In this document: positions 1-6,452 of the stretch, one piece after another | Position numbering within the stretch: position 1 is the first letter of the stretch | How the letters are laid out: each line of letters starts with the position of its first letter | Notes under the pieces: model-generated | The model's input: the letters and a program-made list of their open reading frames with translations, nothing else | What the model was told of the DNA's origin: nothing | The model's database searches: none | Assembly (NCBI GenBank): GCA_021847625.1 | Contig: JAJZQK010000034.1 | Coordinates: 1-12,573, forward strand | Source: Chloroflexota bacterium | GTDB lineage: Bacteria > Chloroflexota > FW602-bin22 > JAMCYS01 | Length of the DNA: 12,573 bases | Direction of reading: 5' to 3' | Translations under genes and position numbers: made by a program

Positions 1-351
1 GATCCCAATCTGGCTGGAGAGTTGCTGGGACGCCACTTCCTTGCCGAGTGCAAGAACTGGAACCAGAGGATTGGGGTTCGCGACGTTGGTTACTTTCTCT
101 TCAGAATGCACCTTGCACACGCTAGTTTTGGCGTCATCTTCGCTCGATCCGGCATAACTGGCGGGAACGATGGTAAGGCCGCGCACGCTCTCATACGCAG
201 AGCTTACCACGAGGACCGCAGTGTCTGCGGGGTTGTGGATCACAATGACCTCAACAGCCTCGCAGCGGGCGAGAAGACCTTCTGGTGGATGCTATTGGAG
301 AAGATTGAGGAGTTAAGGTTCGGAGCGCCACCCCATTCTCCTAAACCGTGA
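1..351 (+). CDS. Restriction-endonuclease-like protein, C-terminal part (5' end outside window)
   Basis: The frame is open from base 1 (it reads DPNLAGELLGRHFLAECKNW) to a TGA at 349-351, so this is the last 116 codons of a gene that begins upstream. The segment FLAECKNW carries the E-x-K half of a PD-(D/E)xK nuclease site. It is followed by a helix (VRDVGYFLFRM), a strand ending in the small-residue run FGVIFARSGITG, and a second strand, CGVVDHNDL, which is the usual order in Mrr-like restriction endonuclease folds. The catalytic Asp should lie just before the window edge and cannot be checked. The family includes stand-alone nucleases of defence or unknown role that cleave or bind DNA in the cytoplasm. 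No methylase or other defence gene is visible downstream. An internal TTG at 22 is not needed as a start because the frame continues upstream. The fold assignment is fairly secure; the biological role is unknown. Confidence 0.7.
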   Translation, partial: DPNLAGELLGRHFLAECKNWNQRIGVRDVGYFLFRMHLAHASFGVIFARSGITGGNDGKAAHALIRRAYHEDRSVCGVVDHNDLNSLAAGEKTFWWMLLEKIEELRFGAPPHSPKP

Positions 352-562
352 TTCACAGTGAGGATACTCACCACTGGGTCGGGCGGTGTTTTGGCCCCAG
401 AGCAGCTCGCCGTCCCCCCATTGCGAGCAAATCTAGTCGAGGGCCCGGCCTCTTGCCGCCGAGCGCAAGGCGTTCCGCTCCTTGGCCACCTTTGTTGGCA
501 ATTGCGAATGCAAGTGCGCCAGCCGGCGAGGTATCGGCAGATTGGAACACAGGGGGTGCCGT

Positions 563-922
563 ATGGGTGATCTAGCGCGGATGAAGTGCGAAGTCTGCCA
601 GGTGGGAGCGCCGACGGCGACGCCGCAGGAGATCGCGAGTTACCAGCCGCGGGTGCCGGACTGGCAGATCGTGGAGAAGGACGGCGTCAAACGCTTGCAG
701 CGTTCGTTCCGCTTTCCGGACTTCGCCCAGGCCCTCGCCTTCACGAACAAAGTGGGCGAACTGGCGGAAGCCGAAGGCCACCACCCGACCATCGTGACGA
801 CCTGGGGCAAGGTGACCGTCACCTGGTACACGCACAAGATCAAGGGCCTTCATCGCAACGACTTCATCATGGCCGCGCGCACCGACGAGGCCTACGCCCA
901 GGCGATGCAAGGGTCCCGCTGA
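563..922 (+). CDS. phhB: Pterin-4-alpha-carbinolamine dehydratase (PCD/DCoH family)
   Basis: This 119-residue protein should dehydrate 4a-hydroxytetrahydropterin, recycling the cofactor of aromatic amino acid hydroxylases, or act on a related pterin. The family signature is present: EAEGHHP with the catalytic His pair at residues 73-74, then [17 protein letters not shown] with a further His at 91. The N-terminus has a CEVC pair (C9, C12) before the usual PQEI segment, as in many bacterial members. The ATG at 563 is chosen because AGGGGG (551-556) sits 6 nt upstream. The longer frame from 482 adds 27 Cys- and Arg-rich residues unlike the family and has no better ribosome site. The gene converges on the MFS transporter with a 25-nt gap, too short to show a terminator. 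No phenylalanine hydroxylase is in the window, so the true substrate (phenylalanine recycling or molybdopterin-like chemistry) cannot be told. Confidence 0.9.
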   Translation: MGDLARMKCEVCQVGAPTATPQEIASYQPRVPDWQIVEKDGVKRLQRSFRFPDFAQALAFTNKVGELAEAEGHHPTIVTTWGKVTVTWYTHKIKGLHRNDFIMAARTDEAYAQAMQGSR

Positions 923-947
923 CTCGTCTCTCCACCATAGACGTCCA

Positions 948-2576
948 TCAGCGCCTGCGGCCGCTGTCGGCAGACTCGCCCGGGTCGGAGCCGGCTGTAC
1001 CCGGCCTTCCCTGCAACTGAGCGGCCGAGGGGATCAGGGGGCCACGCCGGATGAATGATACCGGGACGGCGATGGCGGCGAAGATCGCCGCCGCCAGGTA
1101 GGCCTCCCGCAAGCCGCGGTCGAACGCCAGCAGCAAATCTCTGTCCTCGGCGCCTGATACTTTGCTCAGCTCCAGGGCGCCTAGACTGGCCTGGCCGGAC
1201 ACGCTGGCGATGCTGCTCAGCAGGAAGGCGTTCGTGACGGCCACCCCGACGACCAAACCCAGGTTGCGCACCAACGCCAGCAGGCCCGAACCCATGCCCA
1301 GCTGGTCGCGCGGCACCGTTCCCATGATCGAGCTGTTGTTGGGAGCTAGGAAGAGGCCCCAACCGAAGCCGAGCAACAGAAGCCAGTACAGCACGTACAG
1401 GTAGTGCGTGCCGACGGTGAGCGTGCTGAGCAGCCCGAGGGCCACCGCGAATATGGCTATGCCCACAGTCGTCAGAAGGCGATAGCCGATGCGGTCGGAC
1501 GTCCAGCCGCTGATTGGCGACACTACCAAGGCCGCGAACGAGGTGGGGCTCATCAGCAGCCCGGCCACGACAGCCGGGTAGCCCAGTACGAGTTGCAGGT
1601 AGAACGGCATCAGGAAGGCGTTGGCGGCGATACCCATGAAGCCGAACAGTCCCGCCACCAGGCCTGCCGAGAAATCCGCCCGCCGGAAGAGGGCTAGGTT
1701 CACCATCGGCTGCTCGACTCTTGCTTCTACGACGACGAAGACTATCATCAGGACAAGGAAGCCCACGAACAGCGCCAATACGGTGAAGGAAGTCCAGCCG
1801 ACCTCCGGGCCGGCATTGAGGGCGATCAGGAGGGCTGTCAGCGCCACGATGGATATGCCCGCGCCGAGGAGGTCGAAGCGCTGGCCGCCCCGTTGCTGTC
1901 CGACGGAGACAGTCCGCTCATCCAGAATCAGGAGGGCCGCCAGGGAACCGATAACGCCGATGGGCACGTTAAGAAAGAAGATGGAACCCCAGCCGAAGTA
2001 GTCGACCATGAAGCCGCCGAGCGTCGGCCCCAGGGCCACCGACACCCCCGCCGTGATGCCGTTGATGCCGAGGGCCAGGCCTCGCTGCTGGCGCGGGAAG
2101 ACGGCCGTGATGATCGCGACGTTGTTCGCCAGCAACATCGCGGCCCCGACGCCCTGCAGCAACCGGAACCCGATCAGCTCCCAGACGTTGGCGGAGGCGC
2201 CCGACAAGCCAGACCCCAGCGTGAACACGAGAAAACCGACCGTGAAGACCTTCTTGCGGCCAACCATATCGCCCAGTCGGCCGAAGATGAGCAGGGTCGT
2301 CGTGATGACGAGCAGGTAGCCCGTTACCACCCACTCCACCAGGACGAGGTCGGTGTTGAGCTCGGCCAGGATCGTCGGCAGGGCGATGTTGACGATGCTA
2401 GCGTCCAAAAGCGCCATCAGGATGGCAATCTGGTTGACGCCCAGCACCCACCACTTGTAGCGCCGACTCCGATGTATTCCTTCCGCCCAGCGGTCTGTCC
2501 CCAGCGCGGCAACAAGCCGGCCGAGCCAGCGTCGCCACTGGCGGGCAGAAACGAGGTTTCGGAAGAAGTCCCCCAA
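948..2576 (-). CDS. MFS transporter, DHA2 family (EmrB/QacA type, 14 TM)
   Basis: This 542-residue inner-membrane protein is probably a proton-coupled exporter of drugs or other amphipathic compounds. A basic N-terminal tail of about 42 residues precedes TM1, which has the DHA2 motif LLDASIVNIALP (Asp58). Motif A is GRLGDMVGRKK (99-109), the RLLQGVGAAM stretch (138-147) is motif-B-like with its Arg, and motif C of antiporters is GVSVALGPTLGG (177-188). Hydrophobic segments continue to about residue 509 and fit 14 helices. The C-terminal tail is polar and Arg-rich. The start is TTG at 2574-2576, with GGAAAGG (2585-2591) 8 nt upstream. The first internal Met (residue 54) lies inside TM1, so the start must be upstream of it. 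A 265-nt gap separates it from cdd, so it is probably its own transcription unit. No regulator gene adjoins it, and the substrate is not predictable. Confidence 0.92.
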   Translation of the reverse strand: MGDFFRNLVSARQWRRWLGRLVAALGTDRWAEGIHRSRRYKWWVLGVNQIAILMALLDASIVNIALPTILAELNTDLVLVEWVVTGYLLVITTTLLIFGRLGDMVGRKKVFTVGFLVFTLGSGLSGASANVWELIGFRLLQGVGAAMLLANNVAIITAVFPRQQRGLALGINGITAGVSVALGPTLGGFMVDYFGWGSIFFLNVPIGVIGSLAALLILDERTVSVGQQRGGQRFDLLGAGISIVALTALLIALNAGPEVGWTSFTVLALFVGFLVLMIVFVVVEARVEQPMVNLALFRRADFSAGLVAGLFGFMGIAANAFLMPFYLQLVLGYPAVVAGLLMSPTSFAALVVSPISGWTSDRIGYRLLTTVGIAIFAVALGLLSTLTVGTHYLYVLYWLLLLGFGWGLFLAPNNSSIMGTVPRDQLGMGSGLLALVRNLGLVVGVAVTNAFLLSSIASVSGQASLGALELSKVSGAEDRDLLLAFDRGLREAYLAAAIFAAIAVPVSFIRRGPLIPSAAQLQGRPGTAGSDPGESADSGRRR

Positions 2577-2841
2577 CGCGATGGCCTTTCCGAGGCTTGG
2601 CAGCCGGCGGCGATTGCGATGCCTACCCTAGGCTCCGCTTTCCGCAAACAGAAGGATCGACCGATTCACGGCAAGTACGCCGCCCGTCGTCTTCGTCGGT
2701 AGAGGGTCGCAGGGTCTATGCCATTGGCAGACTGGGGGGTATCTGTCACTTATGGAGACGGCCGTCACTACGTAGGGGATGGACCGGAATGGGACTGAGC
2801 CTGACAGAATTGGTATTAGAAATTGTGTCTTGGGGGAGCCT
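2577..2841. other. Intergenic region between cdd and the MFS gene
   Basis: This gap lies upstream of the MFS start and downstream of the cdd stop. I see no hairpin that would act as a cdd terminator and no good sigma-70 promoter for the MFS gene. On the plus strand a 26-codon frame runs from ATG 2718 to TGA 2796-2798, rich in Gly, Asp and Tyr, with a stop just upstream. CTGTCACTTA and CGTCACTAC form a short imperfect direct repeat about 20 bp apart near 2744-2772. Either could be residue of decayed mobile DNA, but neither is enough for a call. Confidence 0.4.
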
Positions 2842-3240
2842 CTACAGGGAGAATGGGTGAGGGAGTAGCTCGGCCAGTGTCACGACCTGCCTTTCCCCGT
2901 CGGCGCAAGCGGCGATGACCAGGGTGTCCAGGCCGAACTCCGCCAGCACCTGCCGGCACAGCCCGCAGGGCATCGCCGGCCTGTTCCCGCCTACGAACAC
3001 GGCGAGCGCGCGGAAGGAGCGCTCGCCGGCAGCCACCGCGCAGGCGACCGCCACCCGCTCGGCGCAGAGGGTCGCCCCGTAGGAGGCGTTCTCCACGTTG
3101 CAGCCCACGTGGACGGCGCCGGACACGGCGAGAAGGGCCGCGCCTATCCTATACTTGGAGTAAGGCGCATAGGCGTTCTCCCGCGCCCTTCTCGCCACCG
3201 CGACCAGCTGTTCGACGTCGATACCCGCCAGGTCTACCAA
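2842..3240 (-). CDS. cdd: Cytidine deaminase
   Basis: This is a 132-residue, homotetramer-type zinc deaminase that converts cytidine and deoxycytidine to uridine and deoxyuridine in pyrimidine salvage. The first motif, NVENASYGATLCAER (48-62), holds the zinc ligand Cys59 and the proton-shuttling Glu61. The second, PCGLCRQVLAEF (91-102), holds the ligands Cys92 and Cys95. YAPYSKYRIGAAL (24-36) is the conserved N-terminal substrate-side segment. Length is normal for the small Cys-Cys-Cys form. The start is TTG at 3238-3240, which overlaps the end of the upstream gene by 7 nt. AGGAG (3244-3248) is only 3 nt away, a short spacer that suggests re-initiation by ribosomes finishing the upstream gene. 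It is the third and last gene of the glmU operon. Confidence 0.95.
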   Translation of the reverse strand: MVDLAGIDVEQLVAVARRARENAYAPYSKYRIGAALLAVSGAVHVGCNVENASYGATLCAERVAVACAVAAGERSFRALAVFVGGNRPAMPCGLCRQVLAEFGLDTLVIAACADGERQVVTLAELLPHPFSL

Positions 3241-4574
3241 TTGCTCCTCGCCACCGACTCGGCGCGATGGAAGGCCGAGCCGCCGCCATCGGCCGCCAAT
3301 TCGTCGGCATTCAGCTTGGGCGCCTCCTCCATTCTGACCTTGCCAATCCGCCGCCCTTCCGTGGACAGCACGGACACCAGCACGCCGTCGATCGTGAATC
3401 GGTCGCCCGGCTCGGGCATCTTGCCCAGGGTGTCATAGACGAGTCCGCCGAGGGTATCGTAGCCCTCCGCCTCCAGCTCCAGCCCCATCGTCCGATTGAC
3501 GTCGTCGATGCTGACGCCCGCGTCGAATATCGCTTCACGCTCGCCCAGGACCTGGATGCGCTCCTCTTCCTTGGCGTCGAATTCGTCGCGGATCTCGCCG
3601 ACGATCTCCTCCAGCATGTCTTCGATGGTTACCAAACCGGCGGTGCCGCCGTACTCGTCCACGACGATCGCCATGTGGACGTTGGCCTCTTTCAGGTCGT
3701 GGAGCAGCTCGTCGATGCGCTTGGACTCGGGGATGAAATAGGCCGGGCGTACCAGCTTGCCGACCGTCACCGTCCGCCGCTGCTCCTCCGTCAATCCCAG
3801 AAGGTCCTTGGCATAGAGGATCCCGACGACGTTATCGATGGATTCCTCGTACACGGGTATGCGCGAGTAGCCCATCTCCACTACCTTCCCCAGCAGTTCG
3901 GCGACCGGCGTGTCCTTCTCCGCCGCGAAGACGTCGATGCGCGGCACCATGATCTCGCGCGCCGCCTTGTCTTCCAGCTCGACGATACGGTGAATCATCG
4001 CGTGCTCTTCGCTGGTTTCGCCTTCCTCTGCCGCATCGCCGCCGATGAGAAGGTACAGCGCCTCCTCGTTCAGAATAAAAGCAGGCCGCCCGTTCCGCAC
4101 GCCGAGAAGGCGCATCAGCCGATCGGCAAGCGATTTGACCACGCTGACGCCGGGCAGAAGGACCACCTTGACGACGTGGACCGGCCCTTCCATCACGTGG
4201 GCCGTGAGCCGCGGATTGCGCACCGCGAGGGCCTTGCCCATCATCTGCAGGAAGAGGAGACCCCCCACCAGCAGGAGGCCCAGCAGGATGCCGACGAAGG
4301 GGCCACCGCCGTAGACGAAGACCGCCAGACCGACGGCCGCCGCGGTGGCGCCGGCAAGAGCCAAGATGTTCAGGAGCAACAGGGTAGAGGCTATAACTTC
4401 CGACTGCTCCAGCAGTTTCTCGATAGCCTTGCTGCGCTGCATACCCGCCTCTTCGAGACGCTGCAAGCGCATCTGGTTGATGGGGGTGATCGCCTCTTGC
4501 GCGGCTGCACCGAAAGCGCTCAGCAGCGCAAACACAGCCAGGGCAATCCACCCCATCGTACTATAGGTATCCAA
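3234..4574 (-). CDS. CNNM/CorC-type membrane protein (DUF21-CBS-CBS-CorC_HlyC), 'hemolysin family'
   Basis: This 446-residue protein has the standard order of the family. A DUF21 membrane domain (about 1-165) has hydrophobic segments near 8-28, 60-90 and 92-112. Two CBS domains follow at about 207-262 (IMVPRIDVFA to GILYAKDLL) and 272-330 (YFIPESKRIDELL to DEYGGTAGLVTIEDMLEEIVGEI). A C-terminal CorC_HlyC domain (about 340-417) includes GYDTLGGLVYDTLGKMPEPGD. Family members are linked to magnesium/cobalt export or homeostasis; the hemolysin name is historical. The CBS pair normally binds adenine nucleotides. The start is TTG at 4572-4574, because an in-frame TGA lies three codons upstream and AAGGAGG (4587-4593) is 12 nt away; ATG 4556 would be about 30 nt away. 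The gene follows glmU directly and overlaps cdd by 7 nt, so the three are likely one mRNA. Confidence 0.9.
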   Translation of the reverse strand: MDTYSTMGWIALAVFALLSAFGAAAQEAITPINQMRLQRLEEAGMQRSKAIEKLLEQSEVIASTLLLLNILALAGATAAAVGLAVFVYGGGPFVGILLGLLLVGGLLFLQMMGKALAVRNPRLTAHVMEGPVHVVKVVLLPGVSVVKSLADRLMRLLGVRNGRPAFILNEEALYLLIGGDAAEEGETSEEHAMIHRIVELEDKAAREIMVPRIDVFAAEKDTPVAELLGKVVEMGYSRIPVYEESIDNVVGILYAKDLLGLTEEQRRTVTVGKLVRPAYFIPESKRIDELLHDLKEANVHMAIVVDEYGGTAGLVTIEDMLEEIVGEIRDEFDAKEEERIQVLGEREAIFDAGVSIDDVNRTMGLELEAEGYDTLGGLVYDTLGKMPEPGDRFTIDGVLVSVLSTEGRRIGKVRMEEAPKLNADELAADGGGSAFHRAESVARSNW

Positions 4575-4586
4575 GTAGTATCAACT

Positions 4587-4593
4587 CCTCCTT
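4587..4593 (-). promoter_or_regulatory. Shine-Dalgarno of the CorC-like gene, touching the glmU stop codon
   Basis: The sequence is AAGGAGG on the minus strand, with a second GGAG register just downstream. The TAA stop of glmU (4592-4594) shares its first two bases, so a ribosome ending glmU stands on the start region of the next gene. This supports coupled translation and decides the TTG start at 4574. Confidence 0.7.
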
Positions 4594-5977
4594 AGGCCGG
4601 TGGTTTATTGGCCGCGCCCCGGGTTCTCTTTACCGAGGCGGGCACCCCGTAGGCCACGCTGTCGGCCGGCAAGTCATGCGTCACCACCGAGCCGGCACCG
4701 GTCGTCGACCGGGCGCCTATGCGCACCGGCGCGACCAGCATGGTGTCGCTTCCCAGCCCGACCTCGTCCTCGACGACGGTCTCGTTCTTCTTCTTCGTCT
4801 CGCTATCGTAGTTGCAGGTGATTGTCCCCGCGCCGATGTTGACGTCGGCGCCAAACGTGGCATCGCCGACGTAGCTGAAATGGTGCATCTTCGTGCCGGG
4901 GCCGATGTATGACTTCTTGACCTCCCCGAAATTGCCCATTTCGACCCCCTTGGCCAGGTGAGCGCCCGGCCGTAGGCGGGAGAACGGCCCCATGACGACG
5001 TCGTCCTCCAACGTCGCCCCCTCCAGCACCGAGGCGACGATCCGGCAGCGGTCGCCGACCCGCGTGTCTTCGATCAGCGTCCCCGGTCCGATTTCGCAGT
5101 CCTCGCCGATCACGGTCAGCCCGCGCAGAGTGGTGTTGGGCTGCAGGACCGTGTCCCGCCCGACGGCGACCGTAGCGTCGACGTAGCAGGTGGCCGGGTC
5201 GATCATCGTCACCCCCGCCCGCATGAGCCTCTCGCGCACCCGCCGGCGCATCACGCGCTCGGCCTCGGCCAGCTGCACACGGTCGTTGATCCCGGCAGCC
5301 TCCAGGGGATCGGCGATGACCACCGCCTCGATCGGCTCGCCCTCCGCGGCCGCCATCCCCACCAGATCGGTCAAGTAGTACTCGCCCTTGGGGCTGACCT
5401 CCAGCCGGTCCAAGTGCGACCACAACCAGCTGCCCCGGAAGCAGTAGATGCCACTGTTGACCTCGCCGATCGCCTTCTGCTCGACGCTGGCCGACGCCTC
5501 CTCCACGATGCCGCGGACCTGGCCCCGGTCGTCGCGCACGATGCGTCCGTAACCCGTGGGGTCGGTCGCCCGCGCCGTCAGCATCGTGATGGCTGGCCGC
5601 CGCGAGCGGTGCACGTCCAGCAGCGCCCGCAGCGTCGCCGCCTGGATGAGGGGCGTGTCCCCGCAAAGAACCAGGATCGTCTCCGCCCGGTCGGCGAGCG
5701 TCGCGCGCGCCTGGAGCGCGGCGTGACCCGTGCCTAGCTGCTCGCCCTGCTCGACGTACCGCACGCGGTCGCCCAGCCGCTCGTACACCTGGGCGGCGCC
5801 CCGGCCGACCACCAGCACCGCCTCCGCGACCCCGGCCTCGGCCACGGCCTCCAGGACGTGCTCCACCATTGGCTTACCCGCCACGGGGTGCAGCACCTTC
5901 TGCAATTTGGACTTCATGCGCGTGCCCTGCCCGGCGGCCAGAATCACCGCCGCGCTGTCAGTGGGAGCATCAAGCAA
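4592..5977 (-). CDS. glmU: Bifunctional UDP-N-acetylglucosamine pyrophosphorylase / glucosamine-1-phosphate N-acetyltransferase
   Basis: GlmU makes UDP-GlcNAc in the cytoplasm in two steps: acetyl-CoA-dependent acetylation of glucosamine-1-P, then uridylyl transfer from UTP. This feeds peptidoglycan and other cell-envelope glycans. The 461-residue length matches the family. The N-terminal Rossmann-like half shows LAAGQGTRMKS (13-23), KVLHPVAGKPM (27-37), the metal-binding Asp in CGDTPL (Asp107), and GEVNSGIY with GINDRVQLAEAE later. The C-terminal left-handed beta-helix (about 262-450) has hexapeptide repeats and the catalytic-His segment KMHHFSYVGD (His366, aligning with E. coli His363). It continues with NIGAGTITCNYD. 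The usual LPKVLH is LQKVLH here, a small departure. The start is TTG 5975-5977, with AAGGAG (5986-5991) 8 nt upstream. It heads the operon with the CorC-like gene and cdd. Confidence 0.96.
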   Translation of the reverse strand: MLDAPTDSAAVILAAGQGTRMKSKLQKVLHPVAGKPMVEHVLEAVAEAGVAEAVLVVGRGAAQVYERLGDRVRYVEQGEQLGTGHAALQARATLADRAETILVLCGDTPLIQAATLRALLDVHRSRRPAITMLTARATDPTGYGRIVRDDRGQVRGIVEEASASVEQKAIGEVNSGIYCFRGSWLWSHLDRLEVSPKGEYYLTDLVGMAAAEGEPIEAVVIADPLEAAGINDRVQLAEAERVMRRRVRERLMRAGVTMIDPATCYVDATVAVGRDTVLQPNTTLRGLTVIGEDCEIGPGTLIEDTRVGDRCRIVASVLEGATLEDDVVMGPFSRLRPGAHLAKGVEMGNFGEVKKSYIGPGTKMHHFSYVGDATFGADVNIGAGTITCNYDSETKKKNETVVEDEVGLGSDTMLVAPVRIGARSTTGAGSVVTHDLPADSVAYGVPASVKRTRGAANKPPA

Positions 5978-5985
5978 GAGTCAGT

Positions 5986-5991
5986 CTCCTT
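5986..5991 (-). promoter_or_regulatory. Shine-Dalgarno deciding the glmU TTG start
   Basis: AAGGAG on the minus strand, 8 nt before TTG 5975-5977. The next in-frame Met is residue 21, inside the conserved nucleotide-binding loop, so no ATG start is possible. Confidence 0.65.
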
Positions 5992-6045
5992 TTGGTCAAA
6001 GGGTTCACAAGCGAGCAAATAAAAAGGACAACGCACAAGTCTAGT

Positions 6046-6234
6046 TCATAGCCCGACCACTTGGCACGAAGCTATGGCCAACTTGCCTATTGTCCCTGAG
6101 TTTCCCTTGTTTGCGTTTGTAAGTTGTGCTTTCTGGTCGGGGCCGGGGTCTTCTAACCTCGCCCCGCCAGGCTTACCGTCTTCGCCTTCCATAACCTCTG
6201 AGTAGGTGTTGCCGGCCGCCACCATGCCAACCAC
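6046..6234 (-). CDS. Possible small ORF in the glmU leader, hypothetical
   Basis: A stop-free frame on the minus strand ends at TGA 6046-6048. The whole frame could start as far up as TTG 6297, but the strong -10 box at 6269-6274 lies inside it, so an mRNA from that promoter could only be read from about 6262 on. Within that transcript GGAGG precedes GTG 6232-6234 by 8 nt, giving 62 residues. GTG 6262-6264, right at the predicted mRNA start, would be a leaderless alternative of 72 residues with a hydrophobic N-terminus (VLVSVAEAVVVVGMVAAG). The rest is polar and Gly/Asn/Lys-rich. Third-position GC looks lower than in neighbouring genes and I recognise no family. It may be a leader peptide, a small secreted protein or chance. 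Confidence 0.25.
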   Translation of the reverse strand: MVGMVAAGNTYSEVMEGEDGKPGGARLEDPGPDQKAQLTNANKGNSGTIGKLAIASCQVVGL

Positions 6235-6254
6235 GACAACAGCCTCCGCAACAG

Positions 6255-6270
6255 ATACCAGCACTGGTAT
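6255..6270. promoter_or_regulatory. Operator-like perfect palindrome over the glmU-operon promoter
   Basis: The site reads ATACCAG-CA-CTGGTAT, a perfect inverted repeat with 7-bp arms and a 2-bp centre. It overlaps the end of the -10 box (6269-6274) and the expected start of transcription. A third half-site follows, so GGTAT-T-ATACC (6266-6276) is a second, overlapping palindrome. A repressor dimer bound here would block the promoter. The alternative is a 5'-end hairpin that stabilises the mRNA. No candidate regulator is encoded in the window. Confidence 0.45.
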
Positions 6271-6297
6271 TATACCATGCACGTTCGGTGCCGGCAA
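6269..6297 (-). promoter_or_regulatory. Sigma-70-type promoter for the glmU operon
   Basis: On the minus strand the -35 box is TTGCCG (6292-6297), then a 17-nt spacer, then a perfect -10 box TATAAT (6269-6274). Transcription should start near 6262 and run through a leader of about 285 nt before glmU. It is the best promoter match I found in the window. Confidence 0.65.
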
Positions 6298-6364
6298 AGA
6301 AAAGAAAGAAAGTAACAGGACGCAAGCGCTTGCTCACAGTGTTAACCGCATGCCAACGGCGAAC

Positions 6365-6393
6365 TTGCTAACTGGTGCCGGATGCGGTAATTT
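6365..6393 (+). promoter_or_regulatory. Possible promoter of the M50 protease gene
   Basis: TTGCTA (6365-6370), a 17-nt spacer and TAATTT (6388-6393) give a weak sigma-70-like match about 60 nt before the GTG start. The surrounding AT-rich patch is local and fits a promoter, but the match is modest. Confidence 0.35.
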
Positions 6394-6437
6394 TATGTTG
6401 ACGAACAGGCGGCAAGGCTGTCCTTAACGGCATCCCG

Positions 6438-6444
6438 AAGGAGG
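6438..6444 (+). promoter_or_regulatory. Strong Shine-Dalgarno deciding the GTG start of the M50 protease
   Basis: AAGGAGG sits 8 nt before GTG 6453-6455. The first internal ATG (codon 151) is far inside the protease domain. Confidence 0.65.
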
Positions 6445-6452
6445 CAACAGAG

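Noticed and set aside
482..562. Longer N-terminus for the carbinolamine dehydratase (ATG 482)
   Set aside because: The extra 27 residues do not resemble the family and ATG 563 has a good SD at 6 nt.
348..575. Small overlapping ORFs in the 352-562 gap
   Set aside because: All are short, mutually overlapping and without ribosome sites or recognisable sequence. The gap shows no convincing RNA gene or promoter.
3267..4595. 442-codon plus-strand ORF opposite the CorC-like gene
   Set aside because: It is the complement of a clear DUF21-CBS-CorC gene. Its product is a His/Asp/Arg/Gln-rich sequence with no domain, typical of a GC-rich antisense frame.
5978..6262. A glmS-type ribozyme or other known riboswitch in the glmU leader
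   Set aside because: I could not find the conserved core of a known metabolite riboswitch; only short possible hairpins are visible.
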